The notes under the pieces were generated by a model. It was given only the letters and a program-made list of their open reading frames with translations. It was not told the origin of the DNA and made no database searches. Both the position numbers and the translations under genes were made by a program. A DNA stretch of 64,000 nucleotides from Gracilaria domingensis (lineage: Eukaryota; Rhodophyta; Florideophyceae; Gracilariales; Gracilariaceae): contig VCMS01000215.1 of the NCBI GenBank assembly GCA_022539475.1, positions 1 through 64,000 of the forward strand. The letters are read 5' to 3'. Below, piece after piece: positions 20,545 to 30,407 of the stretch (the first letter of the stretch is position 1; each line of letters begins with the position of its first letter).

Positions 20545-21132
20545 GTGCATCTCCGAAGACATTTGGCTCGGGTAGGAAAGTACAGGTTTAGTACCAGAGT
20601 TCGGTGTCTACAATACAAGTCAGATCCAAAAGGATCTGGTTGTAAGGCAGGCATTCTGGCAAAGTTAAGAAGCAACCTCAGGCAGTGGGAGATCCAGGGA
20701 GAGAATTCTCATAACCACGTTCGAAGAGAGATGTCGAGCACTATTATGAATAAGAGAGTGACATCCATACGGAGCTCCATTAAAAAGAGTTGCCCCTCTA
20801 CTCTCAAAATACCTCACATTCACTTCACCCCAAAGCGAGGATTGTCAGAGAACACACCCCAGCCAGGCGAAGACAGTGTTTCAAAACGACAAGCAAGTGG
20901 AAAGGGTCTGTTGAACTTGGACTCCAATAGTGATGGGGATGACTTTATGGCTCGTCACGAACTGTCCCAATCACATTTCATGCAAGCTCAGGCACCGATA
21001 CCAACTGCTCCCGCTCCCACGAGAGAGAGAGCTGAGACCAAAATCGGGGTTATCGGTGTGGAGGAAGAGATCCTAGATGAAGGAAACGGTGATCGGGATC
21101 TCCCTGAATCGGGGGAACTCGTGGGCATGGAG
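20545..21132 (+). pseudogene. FLYWCH-like zinc finger and acidic linker of the MULE
   Basis: This frame is directly continuous with the Ulp1 ORF across the TGA at 20542-20544. The residues around the stop (KEGYSY, stop, VHLRRHLARVGKYRF) and the following RCLQYKSD, GCKAG and GENSHNH form the FLYWCH pattern (aromatic-C...C...HxH). The stop thus falls inside the domain and is probably a recent nonsense change. FLYWCH fingers in MULE-like elements bind DNA. The segment then becomes Ser/Pro-rich and acidic and ends at a splice donor, GTAAGT, after codon GAG. Confidence 0.65.
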
Positions 21133-21214
21133 GTAAGTTAGATTCCCTGCTGTCACCGCTGCACAAATACACCCTTTCATGAAACCTAACATTCTGTTAA
21201 TTTCTTAATGGAAG
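21133..21214 (+). other. Predicted 82-bp intron in the MULE gene
   Basis: The donor is GAG|GTAAGT at 21133, with branch-like CCTAAC at 21185-21190 and a TTTCTTAATGGAAG acceptor ending at 21214. Both junctions are phase 0. Removing it joins the acidic linker to the acidic start of the FAR1-like region. Unspliced, the frame stops at once (TAG at 21139). Confidence 0.7.
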
Positions 21215-22480
21215 GATGGACCGCAGAGAGATGGAGAACCATGCAAAGAAGTTGAGGAAAAAGGACAAGAAAAAGAAAGAGATACTGAAGGAAACGGATG
21301 TATTCTACCTGAGGATGATGATGATCAGGAGGAGTACACGTTCACGCCTGCATATGCGGAAGAAGAATGTGTAAGAGACGGATTCTCTGCATATCTCTCA
21401 TCTGTGAAGTGCACCGCTGAGAATGAGACACTCAAGCAGTTGCAGTACATCTCCGAATGTTTTGGATATAGCTTGAGTATCAGGGACTCTGTATATAAGG
21501 ACCACCCGAGTGAGAGGTCATTGAAGAGAGGATCTTTGGTGTGCTCGTTGCGCAGGAACAAGAAGTTTCAGTGCCCTTATATATTCAAGGTGCGTAGAAT
21601 CCAGATTGGGGTGGATGAGGAGGATAAGAGAGGAGGGGAGTGGGGATTTCGCTTCGACATCTCCAAAGCTCATCACAACCATTCTCCTAACCGTCTTGTA
21701 TTCCATCGAAAACTACCACCACGATTGGAGCAGGAAGCGTACCATATGTACGACAATTTGCATCTTCAATACTCCGATATTCTTCGTATTTTGGAGGACA
21801 AGTACGAGACCAAAGTGAACAAAGGCTTGTTCAGGAAACGACTTAAGTATTTATCCGATGCACGCCACCCTAAGGATAAAGAGTCTTTTTGATTGTACGA
21901 GAGTCTCTTGTAATTGAAAGAAGAGAACGGGAGAAACGTTGTTTACTGCACTACCGATGAGCACAATAACCTTCATTATGTGGCCTGGGCGTTTGAGGAC
22001 TGGATAAATGACTACGAATGCTACGGTATTGTGCCAGGTGTGTCAATTGACTGCAAGGTCATCGCGAATCGCTTTGGAATCCCTCTGGTTACAGTAAATG
22101 GAAGGGACAATTATGGTAATGTCACTACTTTCTTTATGGGCTTTGTTCCAATTGAAACTGAGAAAAGCTTTCGATGGATCCTTACAAAGTTCAAGGATTG
22201 TATGACGCTTTCACCATCATGTTTCGTCCTTGACCAGAGTAGGGCCTGCTTCAATGCTCTTCGGAACATTTTCCCCACCTCTTACTTAACTTATGACGAC
22301 TGGCATCTTAATCAAAACCAAGCGTCAAATGTTCCTCGTTGGTGCGCTACGATTAACAAGAGCGATTGGAACGACAGGATGCAAGCCGATTTGTTTTCAT
22401 TGAGAGCGATCCCCACAATAGAAATCTTTAGGCGTCGACGCAGTCACTTCGACACGAAGTATTTCGTGAACTTCAACTAA
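21215..22480 (+). pseudogene. FAR1-like zinc region and MULE transposase
   Basis: After the acceptor the frame is open (DGPQRDGE...). A FAR1/WRKY-GCM-like zinc region follows: LCSLRRNKKFQCPYIF-type Cys residues near 21540 and an AHHNH pair near 21670. The frame crosses TGA 21890-21892 and TAA 21911-21913 without shifting and enters the MULE core. VSIDCKVIANRFGIPL gives the first Asp, PIETEKSFRWIL the conserved E....F.W, and CFVLDQSRA the second Asp. DDWHLNQN matches the CxWH site with its Cys replaced by Asp. The TAA at 22478-22480 ends it before the C-terminal zinc finger. The stops show it is inactive. Confidence 0.75.
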
Positions 22481-22691
22481 TCTTTACCGAGATGGTACAA
22501 GGTTCTATATCACGACTACCCGTCCATGATTATTCTATGCTACATTTCACTACAGACATATCCTTCTAGTGAAGGAATAGATTGGGAAAACAGCTCTCGG
22601 TATACACCACGGAAACCAGAGTCGCGCAACGATTCAACAGATCAGTAATGGAGATAGTTCTGACCATTTTACGTCATGCAAGCCTCCCACA
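22481..22691. other. Junction between MULE and copia
   Basis: After the TAA the MULE frame stays open for 57 codons (SLPRWYKVLY...) and then ends. No copia 5' LTR is recognisable here, so the copia element appears 5'-truncated or its LTR has decayed. Confidence 0.35.
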
Positions 22692-23136
22692 ATGAAAAAG
22701 GAAAATAAAGAGACGGTGTTGCAGTTTCGCGCTCGGTTGACTGAGTTGGAATCTCACCTCCGTAATGTGGGTTATGCTGTTAGTGACAGTGAAAAGCTTC
22801 GTGCGCTACTACGAGGACTGAAACCGGAGCATGATGTTAATGCTGAGGTAATCCGTGGAATGGATAAATCTGTTCCGGATGCTATTACTCTTCTGATTGC
22901 AAAAGAGGCTTCCCTTTCTACCTCTCAGGAATATCCAGAGACTTTTGTGAAGGCATTGAATGCGAAACATGGTAGCAAGAAAAAGAAGGGCCTGGATTGT
23001 TATCACTGCGGTTGCTTAGGACACAAGAAAAAGTAGACTGTTACGATAATCCCGACAGTAAGAAGTTCCGTCGTAAGCAGAACGGGCGTTCCAATGGCGA
23101 AGGTGATGATGAGCGTAGAGTTAAAACTCTAATGTA
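22692..23136 (+). pseudogene. Copia gag with zinc knuckle
   Basis: The peptide (MKKENKETVLQF, LTELESHLRNVGY) is the C-terminal part of a UBN2-type copia gag; its N-terminal part is missing. The nucleocapsid knuckle CYHCGCLGHKK loses frame at about 23030. Reading the shifted frame restores the final Cys (VDCYDN), giving CX2CX4HX4C. The rest of the basic tail (KKFRRKQNGRSN) ends at a stop near 23136. Confidence 0.75.
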
Positions 23137-23160
23137 GTACATGCTCTCGTTGCTGAGGCC

Positions 23161-23643
23161 TCTGTTGCATCCTCGAGGAAGTGGTATGTGGACTCAGGTG
23201 CTATTGTGCACATGTGTAAGGACATCAAGCATTTTGCTGGTGACTCTGGTTCCCACACGAAAGACTCTGTCAAGATTGGAGATGGGAATAACCTCCAGAT
23301 TGAGGGTCAGGGTGGGGTACCGCGGCAAGCTGTAGTACTTGGCAGACGCTTTGATGTTCATTTGACTGACGTGCAGTACGTGCTTGAGTTGAAGTGTAAC
23401 CTGATATCTGTCGGAGCACTACAGAGTCGTGAAGACATGGTTTTCTTTGACACTGATACATATGGATGGAAGCTTTGCAACGTCCTCGATGGCACTTCTG
23501 GAAAAGTTGTACTGCTGGCTGTTGGCAATCTTAGCTCTGGCTTGTACGAGGTGATGCTATGTCCAAATGGTAATGGCCTAGTCATCAGGCTCTGGTGCCC
23601 AAATTGGATTCCAAGAAGGCTGTCCAAAAGCACCGACGTCTGA
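23161..23643 (+). pseudogene. Copia aspartic protease and GAG-pre-integrase start
   Basis: KWYVDSGAIVHMC contains the D-S-G-A active site of copia proteases. It is followed by VKIGDGNNL, the conserved VLYVLEL-like strand and LISVGALQS, all typical of the family. The protein passes into the GAG-pre-integrase region (LCNVLDG, LYEVML). The frame breaks at 23643 and the GAG-pre-integrase domain continues in the overlapping ORF at 23595. Confidence 0.8.
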
Positions 23644-23862
23644 GAAACGGTTGCAAGAACCATATGCGTGACACTTTGAAGTTTGTAGATGGTATCCCCA
23701 TACATACGTCTACCCTTTTGAAGGTCTGCCAGCCCTGTCGTCTATCTAGGTCAAGAAAGGATAGCATACCAGCGAGAGCAACAGATGGTGATATGGTTCC
23801 TGGCACCATGGTGCATACGGATGTTGTTGGTACGGTACGAATTTCGTCATTGGGAGAAGCAT
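23595..23862 (+). pseudogene. Copia integrase N-terminal zinc domain
   Basis: KHRRLRNGCKNHMRDTLKF with CQPCRLSRSRKDS forms the HHCC zinc site of copia integrase. MVHTDVVGTVR carries the first catalytic Asp. Translation runs to LGEAS, where the MITE is inserted. Confidence 0.8.
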
Positions 23863-24316
23863 CCCTGTGAGATAAAGTGATGCGCAATGGATGCCCATCG
23901 GATGAAAATTTGGGACATCTATGGGATATCAGTTGGATATCTTCTGCGCATCAAGGACATCACAGTGATATGCCGTAGTACCCCGTTGGATGCGCCTAAT
24001 TGATGCCCTTTACATGTCCTTTGCATGTACAAACACTATTCCACAGATATTCATATGATGCCCGAAGATATGTTCCATGGATGTCCGAAAATCCAAGGTG
24101 CATCATTTAGACATCACAAAATCCAATGGACATCTCTTCGTAAATCATATGCGTATCAGGCGGTCATCATTTGGGTGTACTTCATGCATTATCTAAGCAT
24201 CATTTACGTGTATCATGTGGACATCTTAAGGAGATCAAACGGACATCTTCGGGTTTCGTAATTCTAATATGGATTATCTGAGGGATATCATCCTAACATC
24301 AATTCGCCTTTCTGGG
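23863..24316 (+). mobile_element. MITE copy 1 (454 bp) inside copia integrase
   Basis: It begins CCCTGTGAGATAAAGTGATG and ends in CATCAATTCGCCTTTCTGGG, giving an imperfect ~20-bp terminal inverted repeat. It is flanked by CAT on the left and CAA on the right, a degraded 3-bp target duplication. Removing it with one duplication rejoins integrase codons as GEAKYYV, which supports these boundaries. The interior is full of GGATAT/ATATCC and GGACATC/GATGTCC motifs. There is no coding sequence. Three-base duplications suggest the CACTA (CMC) or Harbinger superfamilies. Confidence 0.85.
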
Positions 24317-24882
24317 CAAAGTATTATGTGATACTGTATGATGAGGCAAGTTCGTATTCGATGGTCCGATTCTTGAAGAGAAGATCAGAAGTACAGGATT
24401 CTGTGAGGGAAATGATCTTGGAATTAGAAACCGCAGTCGAGAAGAAGGATAAGCGGATTCGGATGGACAACGCAAAGCAATATCTTTCTGAGAACCTAGT
24501 AAGCTGGATGAAGCAACTGGGAACCAAGTGTGAGCCGACCTTGCCATATAGTGCTGAATCTCACGGTAAAGCAGATAAGCTCAACAGGACTCTGAATGAT
24601 ATGGCGAGGTCGATGTTACAAGATTTTACGCAGTGCTGTGGACGTGAGAAGATGTGGGTAGAAGCTGTTTGTACTGCAAACTACCTCAGAAACCGATTGT
24701 TTTCCTCTGCTACCACCGCGAATCGTACCCGTTTAGAGATCGTTCACAAGCGCAGATCAAACTTTTTCCACGTTCGTGTATTTGGGGCTACTGCGTATTT
24801 GCATATTCCGAAGCAACGCTGTACTGGAAAATTCGACGCAAATGCTCGAAAGGTATTCATACAAGGTATTCTTCAGAGATGA
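24317..24882 (+). pseudogene. Copia integrase core, downstream part
   Basis: Reading resumes with KYYVILYDEASSY. RIRMDNAKQY gives the second Asp, AESHGKADKLNRTL gives the catalytic Glu region (the usual NGxAER is altered to HGKADK), and AVCTANYLRNRL matches the conserved W..A...A.YL.NR block. The frame ends at a TGA near 24880, while a second overlapping frame continues the linker region to 25108. Confidence 0.8.
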
Positions 24883-25914
24883 TATGACGTTCACCATTTC
24901 CCGCGATGTCACCTTCGATGAAGACAGTCTTGGGTGGTCAGAGAGGAACATAGAGTTTTCTACGACGTGCACCGTCCGTTATCTGTTCGGAGACTACGAT
25001 GAGGTTGAAAACACGACTCAGGGTGAAGCCAAAGTTGATATCAGTGAGGTTGGCTCGGAAAACACTGACCCTCTTAACCCCACGTTCTCTTCAGGAGGTT
25101 CTGCTTAGAGAAGGTCCCCTCGTGTCCGTTCTCCACCTCACCAATAAGCCCCTGAAGCCTTCATCGGACGTTTTATGAACTGCATGCTCGGTGTACCTTG
25201 TAACGACATTCCAACCTTATTTGAAGAAGCAATGGAGTCCCATGAGAATGGTCAATGGTGGAGGGCTTTGCAAACGGAGATTGGCAATCACAAATAAAGA
25301 GAGTTTGTTGAGCTGGTGCCACGACCTGACAACGTTATACCCATTACGTGTCGATGGGTGTTTGACCGAAAGAAGAGCGCAGCTGGAGAGGTTACTTGCT
25401 ATCGAGCGAGAGTCGTTGCGAAAGGTTTCATGCAGTCTTATGGCATTTAATACACCAAGTTATTTGCTCCTGTCGTGAAGTAGACCATTGTTCGAGTTTT
25501 TTGGCATTGAATGCACAGCTTGGAATGCGCATTTTGCGTGTAGATATTGTGTAGCGTGTAGAGATTAAGGGAGCACTTATGTACGGCCATCTTGAAGATG
25601 AAGTACACATGGAACAGTTTCCTGAATTCGCATTTGAAGGAAGAGAAATGGATTTGTAACGTCTGCATCATGCTATTTAAGGTCTTTAGCAGGCTTCAAG
25701 GGCATTCCGGGACTTCATTCACCCAATTTCACTCGTAGCTATACTACAGTCCTCTGAACATGATCCTGATTTGTACTTTTCGACCCACAGGCCTTCGCAA
25801 ATAATCCTATCATCTACGTGGATGATATTCTCATTGTTAGTAAAGATCATGTGGAGACGAATGAAGTTGTGCGGAAGCTGTCGAAGCATGTTGCTCTTCG
25901 AGTAGAGAAGGAGG
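24883..25914 (+). pseudogene. Copia reverse transcriptase, multiply frameshifted
   Basis: Fragments in different frames follow the copia RT order. EEAMESHENGQWWRALQ and WVFDRKKSAAGE match the N-terminal block, and RARVVAKGFMQSYGI is the conserved KARLVAKGF region. YGHLEDEVHMEQF resembles LxGxLxExVYM. IIYVDDILIVSKD at 25809-25847 holds the catalytic YVDD (Y codon at 25815). Stops after YGI and elsewhere show it is dead. Confidence 0.75.
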
Positions 25915-26750
25915 ATGCTAACTTTTTTGGGAATGGTAGTCAGCTTGGACCGCAATGAAGGTTCTTTCATGATACACAAAGCTCCTATGGTTGATAGTCT
26001 TCTTCGTACCTTCCGTATGATTAACTGTTACCCGCGTAGCACTCCCATGGCTCGTGATTGTGTCGCAAGAATTTCCCGGAACAACGTTGCTGCAGAGGAT
26101 TCCTATCCATACAAGGAGATGGTCGGCACGTTAATTTATCTTTCAAACACATTCCGACCAGACATTTCGATTGCAGTCTCCTTTCTTATTCGTGTTATGG
26201 ACAGTCATAATGATGCGCACTGGAAAGCGGTGAAGAAAGTTATCCGCTATCTCAAGGAGACACCGTACTGTTGATTGACGTTTCGACCGGGAACAAATAA
26301 GTTCGAGATTTTCGGGTACTGTGGCTCGGACTTTGCCGGTGATGCGACGGATCGTAAGTCAACTACATGATTTTTTTCAAGCAATCTGGCTCACTGGTTA
26401 CTTGGAAGTCGAAGAAGCAACCTCTAGTGGCGCAGTCTACTGCTAAAGCCGAATACATCGCGATATTGTACGCTGTTCGGGAAGGTCTATGGTGCAAGTG
26501 TATGTATCCCGAGCTGGGAGTTGGACATTTTGATTACTTAAAACTGTTTTGTGACAACCAGGGAGCTGTTGTTCTATCTCGCAATAATATATGCAGCGAC
26601 TGCACAAAGCATATCCAGATACGATTTCACCTAATCCAAGAAAATGTTGTTAACGGAAATGTTAAGCTGGAACATTTGCCCACTGGACAGATGATGGCTG
26701 ATCTCTTGAAAAAGTCGCTCAGAAGTTCTACTCATCTCCGCCACATTTAA
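25915..26750 (+). pseudogene. Copia RT end and RNase H
   Basis: FLGMVVSLDRNEGSF, STPMARDC, YPYKEMVGTLIYL and RPDIS are the connection-region signatures. RNase H follows after a stop (near 26274): LVTWKSKKQPLVAQSTAKAE carries the acidic Glu, CDNQGAVVL the Asp, and KHIQIRFHLIQENV plus GQMMADLLKK the end. All are characteristic of Ty1/copia pol. The first RNase H strand lies in another frame (GYCGSDFAGDATD). Confidence 0.85.
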
Positions 26751-26782
26751 AGTATCGGGGTTGCTGTAGTGAAGAATGGCTC

Positions 26783-26795
26783 GAAAGGGGAAAAG
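26783..26795 (+). other. Polypurine tract of the plus-strand copia
   Basis: GAAAGGGGAAAAG lies directly before a TG start and after the end of RNase H, the usual site for plus-strand priming. Confidence 0.55.
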
Positions 26796-26930
26796 TGATG
26801 TTGATAAGTGCATTCCTGCTTACGAGAGTTGTGTACATTCTCACCCTTCTGATTACAGAGTATATATTTATTTAAGTACAGAATTTGAATTTACTAGATA
26901 TTTCTAAGCTTTTTCTGCTGAAGTGACATT
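26796..26930 (+). repeat. Probable 3' LTR of the plus-strand copia
   Basis: It starts TGATGTTGATAAG right after the purine tract and contains TATATATTTATTTAAG. The right end is uncertain; TGACA near 26930 is one choice. No matching 5' copy was found. Confidence 0.35.
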
Positions 26931-27180
26931 TCTGGGAGGACTAGTAGATGGAAGACAATGCCTACTTAAGCGGTGCTTCGGAACGAATTGGTGAAGAACG
27001 AAGTGACACTTGTCTGATTGTAGAAACTTTTAGAGTTATTGGCCGAGAACGTTCATCAAGCGAAATGAGGACACGCGCTCGATTTTCGTCCGACCTTCGA
27101 AACGTTCCATGCACTGATGGCAAGGAAATCAAGATCAATATGCGAAGACCGCTTCGTCCTGGCAAGCTTTTCACCAATGC

Positions 27181-27783
27181 TTGGCGTACACGAACGATAA
27201 CAAGATACGACCAACCGTGCAGAGAATAATGCTCTTTTCTCAATTTTTTGGCAGAGCACGAGACACCTGCAAGTCAATACCGGCAGATTTAATTCGATCT
27301 GAAGATGAAACCCAAGCTATTGTCGACGCACTCTGCGAACGAGATCCTCTAGCTGGTGTCTCTGATGTCTACCAATACTTTTTGGAGCTCTTGAACACGA
27401 AGGGAAAGATCAATGAGAGTTTCAAGAACTCTGAATCGTGCTTCCAAGCGCATGTTTCGCGTGCTGACGCACATGATACAGAAGATAAGCTTTCTGAAGC
27501 ACTAGGAGCCTTCACTGTTCTGGCTAATTCCGACGTCGAGAGCAACCAACACGTGTCTGTACTGGCAAGCTGTGCTCTAAATGAAGCTTCGTTAACGTCG
27601 AGTTCAAGCACATACGAATTTCTGAAGGCAGTTTCCTACGAATCAATTGCCTCCGTTTTCCGTCAATGTGATAAGGTTCGTACCTTTGCAGAATCTACTT
27701 GGCAAACAAATTGTCAACGAACGCATCTTTTGAATCATCGTTGCCTAATGGTGGCCAAAAAACGAACCAGAGGACACGTATAA
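27181..27783 (+). pseudogene. Retroelement gag body
   Basis: The 200-residue ORF has the look of a retrotransposon capsid: FFGRARDTCKSIPADLI, DPLAGVSDVYQYFLEL, INESFKNSESCFQAHVSR and YESIASVFRQCDK. These resemble gag proteins of LTR elements in protists. The overlapping ORF at 26948-27229 may supply its N-terminal part through a frameshift. The ORF ends 13 bases before the MITE, and the knuckle sits on the far side. A cellular role is unlikely. Confidence 0.5.
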
Positions 27784-27795
27784 CTTCTGAGCAGA

Positions 27796-28249
27796 CCCTG
27801 TGAGATAAATTGATGCGCAATGGATGTCCATCCGATGAAAAATTGGAACATCTATTGGAAATCAGTTGGATAAATTCTGCGCATCCAGGATATCCGAATG
27901 ATATGCCATGATACTCTGTCAGATGCGTCTAATTGATGCACTTTACATGTCCTTTGGATATACAAAATCTATTCCAAAGATATTCATATGATGCACGAAG
28001 ATATGTCCTATGGATGTCCGGAAATCTGCTGTGCATCATTTGTACATCACTATATCCAATGGACATCTCTTCGTACATCACATGCGTATCAGGCGGTTAT
28101 CATTTGGATATACTTATTACATCATCTCAGCATCATTTGCGTATATCATATGGACATCTTAAGGAGATCAAATGGACATCTTCAGGTCTCGTTATTCTAA
28201 TATGGGTTATATGGGGGGCATCATTCGGACATCAATTCACCTCTCTGGG
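27796..28249 (+). mobile_element. MITE copy 2 (454 bp)
   Basis: CCCTGTGAGATAAATTGATG at the left end and CATCAATTCACCTCTCTGGG at the right end are inverted repeats with five mismatches. The flanking target duplication is a perfect AGA (27793-27795 and 28250-28252). Its length equals that of copy 1 and similarity is high throughout in the same orientation. ORFs inside it are chance. Confidence 0.9.
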
Positions 28250-28275
28250 AGATCGCCGAATATAAGATGAAACAA

Positions 28276-28340
28276 AGTGTAATCGATGCGGCAAGTACGG
28301 GCATTGGGCAAGGGACCATCGCCGCGATGGGTCATTGAGG
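28276..28340 (+). pseudogene. Orphan gag zinc knuckle
   Basis: The sequence translates as KCNRCGKYGHWARDH: CX2CX4H with the final Cys replaced by His. It lies just beyond MITE copy 2 and is most simply the displaced nucleocapsid finger of the gag fragment at 27181. Confidence 0.6.
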
Positions 28341-28620
28341 GGAAGCAGCGAGAATCGGAGACGATGCTACCAAATGCACCGCAATGAGGTTGGGTGTAGT
28401 CTCCTAGAGCGTGAGCTAAAAGCCGAGCACGTGATTAGGCGTGATATTGGCTTCTAGCTCTTTACGTTTTATAAATTTGGTAGCCTCTTCTTTCCACCTT
28501 CACCGCTTGATTCCCTCAACGCCTACATTTCGCCCGAAGCCCTTCTCTACATCTGCCTCTATCGTTTTGTACTCCATCGACTTCGCATCACACGTTCGTG
28601 GCCGAAACTTTTGAAGAAAC

Positions 28621-28870
28621 TGATACAAGAACGGTTGACGTCGCCATTTTCTCGGACGCTAACGTAGATACGACTGGGTATAAATGTACTACAATCGTAA
28701 ACCATGCTAAACCGATTGCAATCTAAGCCGCGTATTGCAGGGGGCTCCTCTAGCTTCCACATCCACGCAGATCACAGTAACTCCCATCCTTCGTATGCAA
28801 GTTCGAAGCAGCGTTTTCATACCTAAAACCAACCTGATATGACACGAGACACACATCAGTATCTCTATCT
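28621..28870 (-). repeat. 3' LTR of the minus-strand copia
   Basis: It matches 38558-38807 over its full 250 bp with scattered substitutions. On the plus strand it starts TGATACAAGAACGG and ends TCTCTATCT, where the partner ends TCTTTATCA, so the terminal base has mutated. A purine tract (GGAGGGA on the minus strand) adjoins it. Confidence 0.9.
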
Positions 28871-29152
28871 ATCCCTCCATGTCTTGTCACATGTGCGATA
28901 GACCTAGCCTATCTCTGTGCTTCTCAAATGGCTTTTTTTCAAGCGTCTTATTCATCAGGTTTGCGATCATCGAATTTGTAGGACAGTAGATAACAGAGAT
29001 TAACTTTTCTTCGACTGCTTGTTTCACGGAATAAAATTGTATTTCAAAACGTCAACTTCGTTTCCCTGAGTTCCCGAATAGATAGAATCAGAACTGTCTT
29101 GGTAGACAGGCGTGGGTGTCATGAGCTTTAACCCCAGTTCAGACAGTAAGTT
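28871..29152. other. Copia 3' region, no ORF
   Basis: Sequence between the LTR and the end of RNase H. The usual C-terminal RNase H block lies here in broken frames (about 29000-29150). Confidence 0.4.
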
Positions 29153-29749
29153 TCAGATCCATATGGTTTCTCTCACACATTCGGATACAGCGATATATTC
29201 AGCTTTTGGTGTAGACAGAGCAACACTTCTTTGCTTCACTGTTCTCCATGATATCAAGCTATCATCTAAATGCACAAGGAACCCTGTTACCGACTTCGTG
29301 CCCGACTTTTTCCCAGCCTTTTCACTATCAAAACAACCCTTGACTCCAATCGAACTTCGTGTAGTCGGACTATACTTCAACGATAGAAGCCGTGTCCCAT
29401 TTAAGTAGCGTAAAACACGTTTCAAAGAAGTCCAGTCACTCTGCGTAGCCAAGTTTTGCTTACGGTTTAGAATATTGACTGACACGGATAGATCAGGGCG
29501 AGTATGCGATGGGAGGTATAACAATGAACCTATAATCTCCTTGAAAAAAGTCTGATGGCAGTCACCAAGAAGAGTATTTTCACTTTCATCTCGGTTCGGT
29601 GTCATTGGGGTAGATATTAGTTTGGAATTACTGATTGCACCGTGCTCGAGTAATTTGGTAATGATTGCAATTTGTCGTAAGAAGATAGAATTATCTTTGC
29701 GTAGAAACTCGACACCAAGAGACGACTTCACCGTCCCGACATCTTTCAT
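29153..29749 (-). pseudogene. Copia RT connection and RNase H
   Basis: SSLGVEFLRKDNSIFLRQ, STPMTPN, EIIGSLLYL and TRPDLS are connection-region blocks. FDSEKAGKKSGTKSVTGF is the first RNase H strand with its Asp (usually CDSDWAG, here FDSEKAG). LISWRTVKQRSVALSTPKAE carries the Glu, and YIAVSECVRETIW follows. The frame stops at 29153 before the DNQ block. The frame starts at 29749 next to the RT ORF. Confidence 0.85.
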
Positions 29750-30392
29750 TGTGAATAATCCATAAGTTCTGTTGTCGCCTGGAGCGGTACCGTTTCACTT
29801 GGAGAAACAAAAAGTGCGTCGCCCACGTACACTAAGATTTTGACCGGTATCTTAGCACGTGCACGAACGAAAACAAATTCATCGGAACACATGCACTGGT
29901 ATCCAAGATGCAGCAATGCCGATTTCCAGGTTCGTGACTGTACGAAATTCGAATTCTTTAAGCCATACAGAGTCCGCAATAACAATAGGGCTTCTCTTTC
30001 TTTCAAACCCAGATCAAGAATTCCGGTGACTTCATATACACATGGTCCGTGGGAGACAACCTGACATTGAGCAGGGCTGCTTTTAGATCCATCTGATGTA
30101 CATAACATTCCATATTGACCACAAGCGAAATAATAATTCTTACACTCTTGTGTTCGACCACTGGAGCGAAAAGACGCTGGACGTTACCTTGATGACAACC
30201 ATTTTCCACAAGGCGAGCCTTGAAATGGTCCAGTCGTCCGCTAGATATCTTTTTCTTGGCAAAGACAAATCTAGACTGTATTGCCTTCTGTCCTGGGGGC
30301 AGTCTCATCACTTTCCATGTACCAATCCTTTGCAATGTTTTCTGTTCTTCTTCGATTGCAGCTTTCCAGCCATCTCGGTCAGGGGACTCCAT
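29746..30392 (-). pseudogene. Copia reverse transcriptase with mutated YVDD
   Basis: Two overlapping frames cover the RT. The first (to 30392) has WKAAIEEEQKTL, WKVMRLPPGQKAI, FKARLVENGC and MDLKAALLNVRL. The second (29746-30108) has LRTLYGLKNS, a match to the L.KSLYGLKQA block, and ILVYVGDALFVS. The catalytic motif therefore reads YVGD, with the first metal-binding Asp changed to Gly. The frame change lies around 30050. Inactive. Confidence 0.85.
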
Positions 30393-30407
30393 TGCTTCTC
30401 TGAGGTT

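Larger units (their letters stand above)
18904..22480 (+). mobile_element. Composite MULE-type DNA transposon (Ulp1, FLYWCH, FAR1, MULE)
   Basis: A single plus-strand coding path runs for 3.5 kb. It is interrupted only by in-frame stops (ending 19191, 19482, 20544, 21892, 21913 and 22480) and one 82-bp intron. The domain order is Ulp1-like cysteine protease, FLYWCH zinc finger, FAR1-like zinc-binding region and MULE DDE transposase. Plant Kaonashi MULEs are known to carry Ulp1-type proteases, so the pairing has precedent. Terminal inverted repeats and target duplications were not identified. The plus-strand copia lies immediately downstream. Confidence 0.7.
22692..26930 (+). mobile_element. 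Ty1/copia element, plus strand, degraded
   Basis: Gag with CCHC knuckle, DSGA protease, GAG-pre-integrase, integrase, RT with YVDD and RNase H occur in copia order. Frameshifts, stops and a 454-bp MITE inside the integrase disable it. A purine tract and a probable short 3' LTR follow; no 5' LTR was found. Confidence 0.85.
26948..28350 (+). mobile_element. Separate retroelement gag fragment with MITE insertion
   Basis: A gag body (27181-27783), a MITE (27796-28249) and a lone zinc knuckle (about 28275-28320) lie in order on the plus strand. No pol follows before the minus-strand copia LTR at 28621, so this is a fragment. Confidence 0.55.

Noticed and set aside
18904..22480. Stop-codon reassignment (TGA or TAA read as sense) in the MULE
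   Set aside because: Both TAA and TGA occur inside domains, TAG occurs in other elements, and Region 1 genes use TAA and TGA as normal ends. Pseudogene decay explains it better.
27933..28265. ORFs of 70-110 codons at this site and at 24025-24261
   Set aside because: They lie inside MITE copies whose frames are not conserved between copies; non-coding.
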